Assembly: GCF_015207035.1 (NCBI RefSeq)
Contig: NZ_JADEXQ010000047.1
Coordinates: 1 to 47,362 of the forward strand
Length of the DNA stretch: 47,362 nucleotides
From: Romeriopsis navalis LEGE 11480
GTDB taxonomy: Bacteria > Cyanobacteriota > Cyanobacteriia > Leptolyngbyales > Leptolyngbyaceae
Direction of reading: 5' to 3'
Shown here: piece after piece, positions 45,870 through 47,362 of the stretch
Layout of the letters: each line of letters starts with the position of its first letter
Numbering within the stretch: the stretch's first letter is position 1
Notes under the pieces: generated by a model
Databases searched by the model: none
Told to the model about the DNA's origin: nothing
What the model saw: only the letters and a program-made list of their open reading frames with translations
Made by a program: the position numbers and the translations under genes

Positions 45870-46958
45870 TTACGCCAACACCACCAGCCAAATCGGAATC
45901 ATGACCAATAGGCCAAACGTACTTAGGGCGATCGTACTGGCCGCCAAATCGCGGTCTAGCTCATACTCTTCGGCCAAAATCAAGCCGGCAAACGCACAGG
46001 GCATACCTGACATCATCACTAGGGCCAAACGCGGCTCCCCCGTGAAGCCGAGAAAAGTCGTTCCCACAGCAACAAACACCGGCAATAGCAACAACTTCAG
46101 CAGCACTGGCGGCACCGCCCGCTGAATACTTTTCCAACCTTGCATTTGGCCCAACCGCATCCCCATCAATAAAAATGATGCCGGAATCACCCAGTAGTAC
46201 CACCCCTGAGCCAGCACATCCGCCCAAGCGGGCGTTGGCCAAGCGCGCGTAAAGTACCCCAGACAAAATGCCCAGAGTGACGGGACCAAAATCACATTGC
46301 GCACCAGTGCCCACCAACGGGACTGCGGCGTCGTGCCCCCAAAATGACTCGCGACCATTACCCCCAACGTATAGGTGCCAATCAAATTCTGCGTCAGACT
46401 GAAAAAGACCGCCCAGCGCATATTCTCCGCACTAATCAAGTCAGGCAGTAATCCCAACCCTACAAACCCTGTATTCCCCAGCATCCCCGCTAGAATAAAG
46501 CTACCCTGCTGATTTCGATTGTAATTCGGCCAAATCTGACGCAACTTCTGCCACCTCGTTGGGTTCGTCGCCGCATCACTGAGTCCAGAGGCCGACTCCG
46601 ATACCGCAATTTCGACCGCCGATGCTCCATCAACCTTGGGCAAAACCGACTCTGTGACCATTACACCTGTGGCCTCAACCGGCGACACTAACGCAACTCG
46701 ATTTAACAAACTGGAAGTCAACCAAGCCAACAAAATCCCAAAGCTCAAAGTAGAGACGGTAATTACTGGCACCAAACCAACTCCGCCCGAGAGATCGGTA
46801 TAGCGAGCGAGGGCGAAAATCTGCCAAGGGACACCAACCCAATAGAGACTGCGCGCTAAAATTCGCGGCAACTTATCTGGCAATATTCTCAAGACCAACA
46901 GGCCCATACCAACCCAAAAAAGCAGCGGTGAATAGGCTTGAAACAAAGTTTCAACCAT
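45870..46958 (-). CDS. AEC family membrane transporter
   Basis: 362 residues. About ten hydrophobic helices are split by a hydrophilic loop (about 93-138, rich in Val, Glu and Ser). The second half has GNTGFVGLGLLPDL, the family's GN-GF-GLPL-type motif, plus VMMSGMPCAFAGLILAEEY and ASTIALSTFGLLVMIP at the C-terminus. AEC proteins are secondary carriers for organic acids or, in plants, auxin. The substrate is unknown. It converges with the M16 gene and starts 18 bp before the next gene, so that gene and this one may be co-transcribed. Confidence 0.88.
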   Translation of the reverse strand: MVETLFQAYSPLLFWVGMGLLVLRILPDKLPRILARSLYWVGVPWQIFALARYTDLSGGVGLVPVITVSTLSFGILLAWLTSSLLNRVALVSPVEATGVMVTESVLPKVDGASAVEIAVSESASGLSDAATNPTRWQKLRQIWPNYNRNQQGSFILAGMLGNTGFVGLGLLPDLISAENMRWAVFFSLTQNLIGTYTLGVMVASHFGGTTPQSRWWALVRNVILVPSLWAFCLGYFTRAWPTPAWADVLAQGWYYWVIPASFLLMGMRLGQMQGWKSIQRAVPPVLLKLLLLPVFVAVGTTFLGFTGEPRLALVMMSGMPCAFAGLILAEEYELDRDLAASTIALSTFGLLVMIPIWLVVLA

Positions 46959-46976
46959 GACTCTTAGCGCCCTAGA

Positions 46977-47362
46977 CTACCAATTTTTAATCTTCCACTG
47001 CCCAGCTTCGCGTACCACGCTGTAATTCAACACTAGCTCATCCGTTCGATCGTCGATGGGACTATCTTCCTTCGTATAAGTTCGTTGCTCACGCACAAAG
47101 GCAGTAATGGTCGCCTGGTCCGGATTGTCGGGATCAACCTCAACTGCCCGCACTTCCATCTCATGCTCATAGGCAATGATCAAGGCTTCTTGCTTCGCCC
47201 CGATCGATTCACTGCGCCAATCCGACAACCGTGGTTCAGTCAAAATTTCCGCCAGTTTAGTCGTGTTATGGGAAGGGCCAAATGCCGCCTTCTTCGCCGC
47301 GAACCAAAACTGCAAAACATTCTGCGCCGTCGCTTTGTTCATTTCACCGCGCACTCCGGGTT
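46977..47362 (-). CDS. IMS (DUF4101) domain protein, 5' end beyond window
   Basis: The frame is open to the right edge without a stop; only about 128 residues lie in the window. They form an IMS/DUF4101 domain: ATAQNVLQFWFAAKKAAFGP, LAEILTEPRLSDWRS, IAYEHEMEVRAVEV, then ITAFVREQRTY and LNYSVVREAGQWKIKNW at the end. This is the C-terminal domain of ARC6/Ftn2 division proteins and of several other cyanobacterial proteins, including kinase and cyclase-type fusions. Which N-terminal domains it carries cannot be seen. An in-frame GTG at 47354 could start a small stand-alone protein but is less likely. Confidence 0.78.
   Translation of the reverse strand, partial: PGVRGEMNKATAQNVLQFWFAAKKAAFGPSHNTTKLAEILTEPRLSDWRSESIGAKQEALIIAYEHEMEVRAVEVDPDNPDQATITAFVREQRTYTKEDSPIDDRTDELVLNYSVVREAGQWKIKNW

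Overview
The window is a chromosomal segment of a cyanobacterium. Marker genes for photosynthesis and carbon fixation support this: psbK, psbV, a psbV2-type cytochrome, plastocyanin, carboxysome shell protein CcmO, phytoene synthase plus phytoene desaturase, a DUF2854 protein and an ARC6/Ftn2-type IMS domain. GCGATCGC (HIP1-like) octamers are scattered through coding DNA. The genus cannot be fixed by eye. No rRNA, tRNA, CRISPR array or prophage was recognised.

Layout. 1-2404 (minus): a two-gene module made of a small helical protein and an NB-ARC/TPR NLR-like ATPase that runs off the left edge. The two proteins share a short Gly-rich motif, C-terminal in one and N-terminal in the other, which is how amyloid-type signalling links bacterial NLRs to their effectors. 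2497-6814: a polyprenyl-phosphate glycosyltransferase fused to GtrA, two unknown proteins, a ribulokinase-like FGGY kinase and another unknown. 6921-13273 (plus): gatC, then three tandem paralogues of a ~600-residue multi-membrane protein resembling GT-C glycosyltransferases. 13287-18243: methyltransferase, homoserine dehydrogenase, a ChaN-like protein, an IS5-type transposase remnant and a second GT2. 18652-21508 (minus): accD and the electron-transfer cluster psbV-psbV2-petE. 22296-29000: tandem universal stress protein, mannose-1-P guanylyltransferase, LytR-CpsA-Psr ligase, L,D-transpeptidase, and the glutaredoxin/glutathione synthetase pair. 29098-35066: CHASE2-PAS-GGDEF sensor, metG, a NYN-domain protein, psbK and DUF2854. 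35177-39047 (minus): ccmO and pds-crtB. 39153-41900 (minus): an ABC exporter pair separated by a MITE-like inverted-repeat element that supplies the ATPase stop codon. 41976-47362: gmd, an unknown protein, a Wzm-like permease overlapping an M16 peptidase, an AEC carrier, and the 3' part of an IMS-domain gene.

Functional themes. Cell-surface glycan synthesis recurs: two dolichol-phosphate-mannose-synthase-like GT2 enzymes (one with a GtrA domain), three GT-C-like membrane proteins, GDP-mannose synthesis and dehydration, an LCP ligase and a Wzm-like permease. A working model is that the GT2 enzymes charge polyprenyl phosphate and the GT-C-like proteins use it outside the membrane. The rest is core photosynthetic and housekeeping metabolism. 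The most distinctive accessory system is the NLR/effector pair at the left edge, whose TPR repeats look recently amplified.
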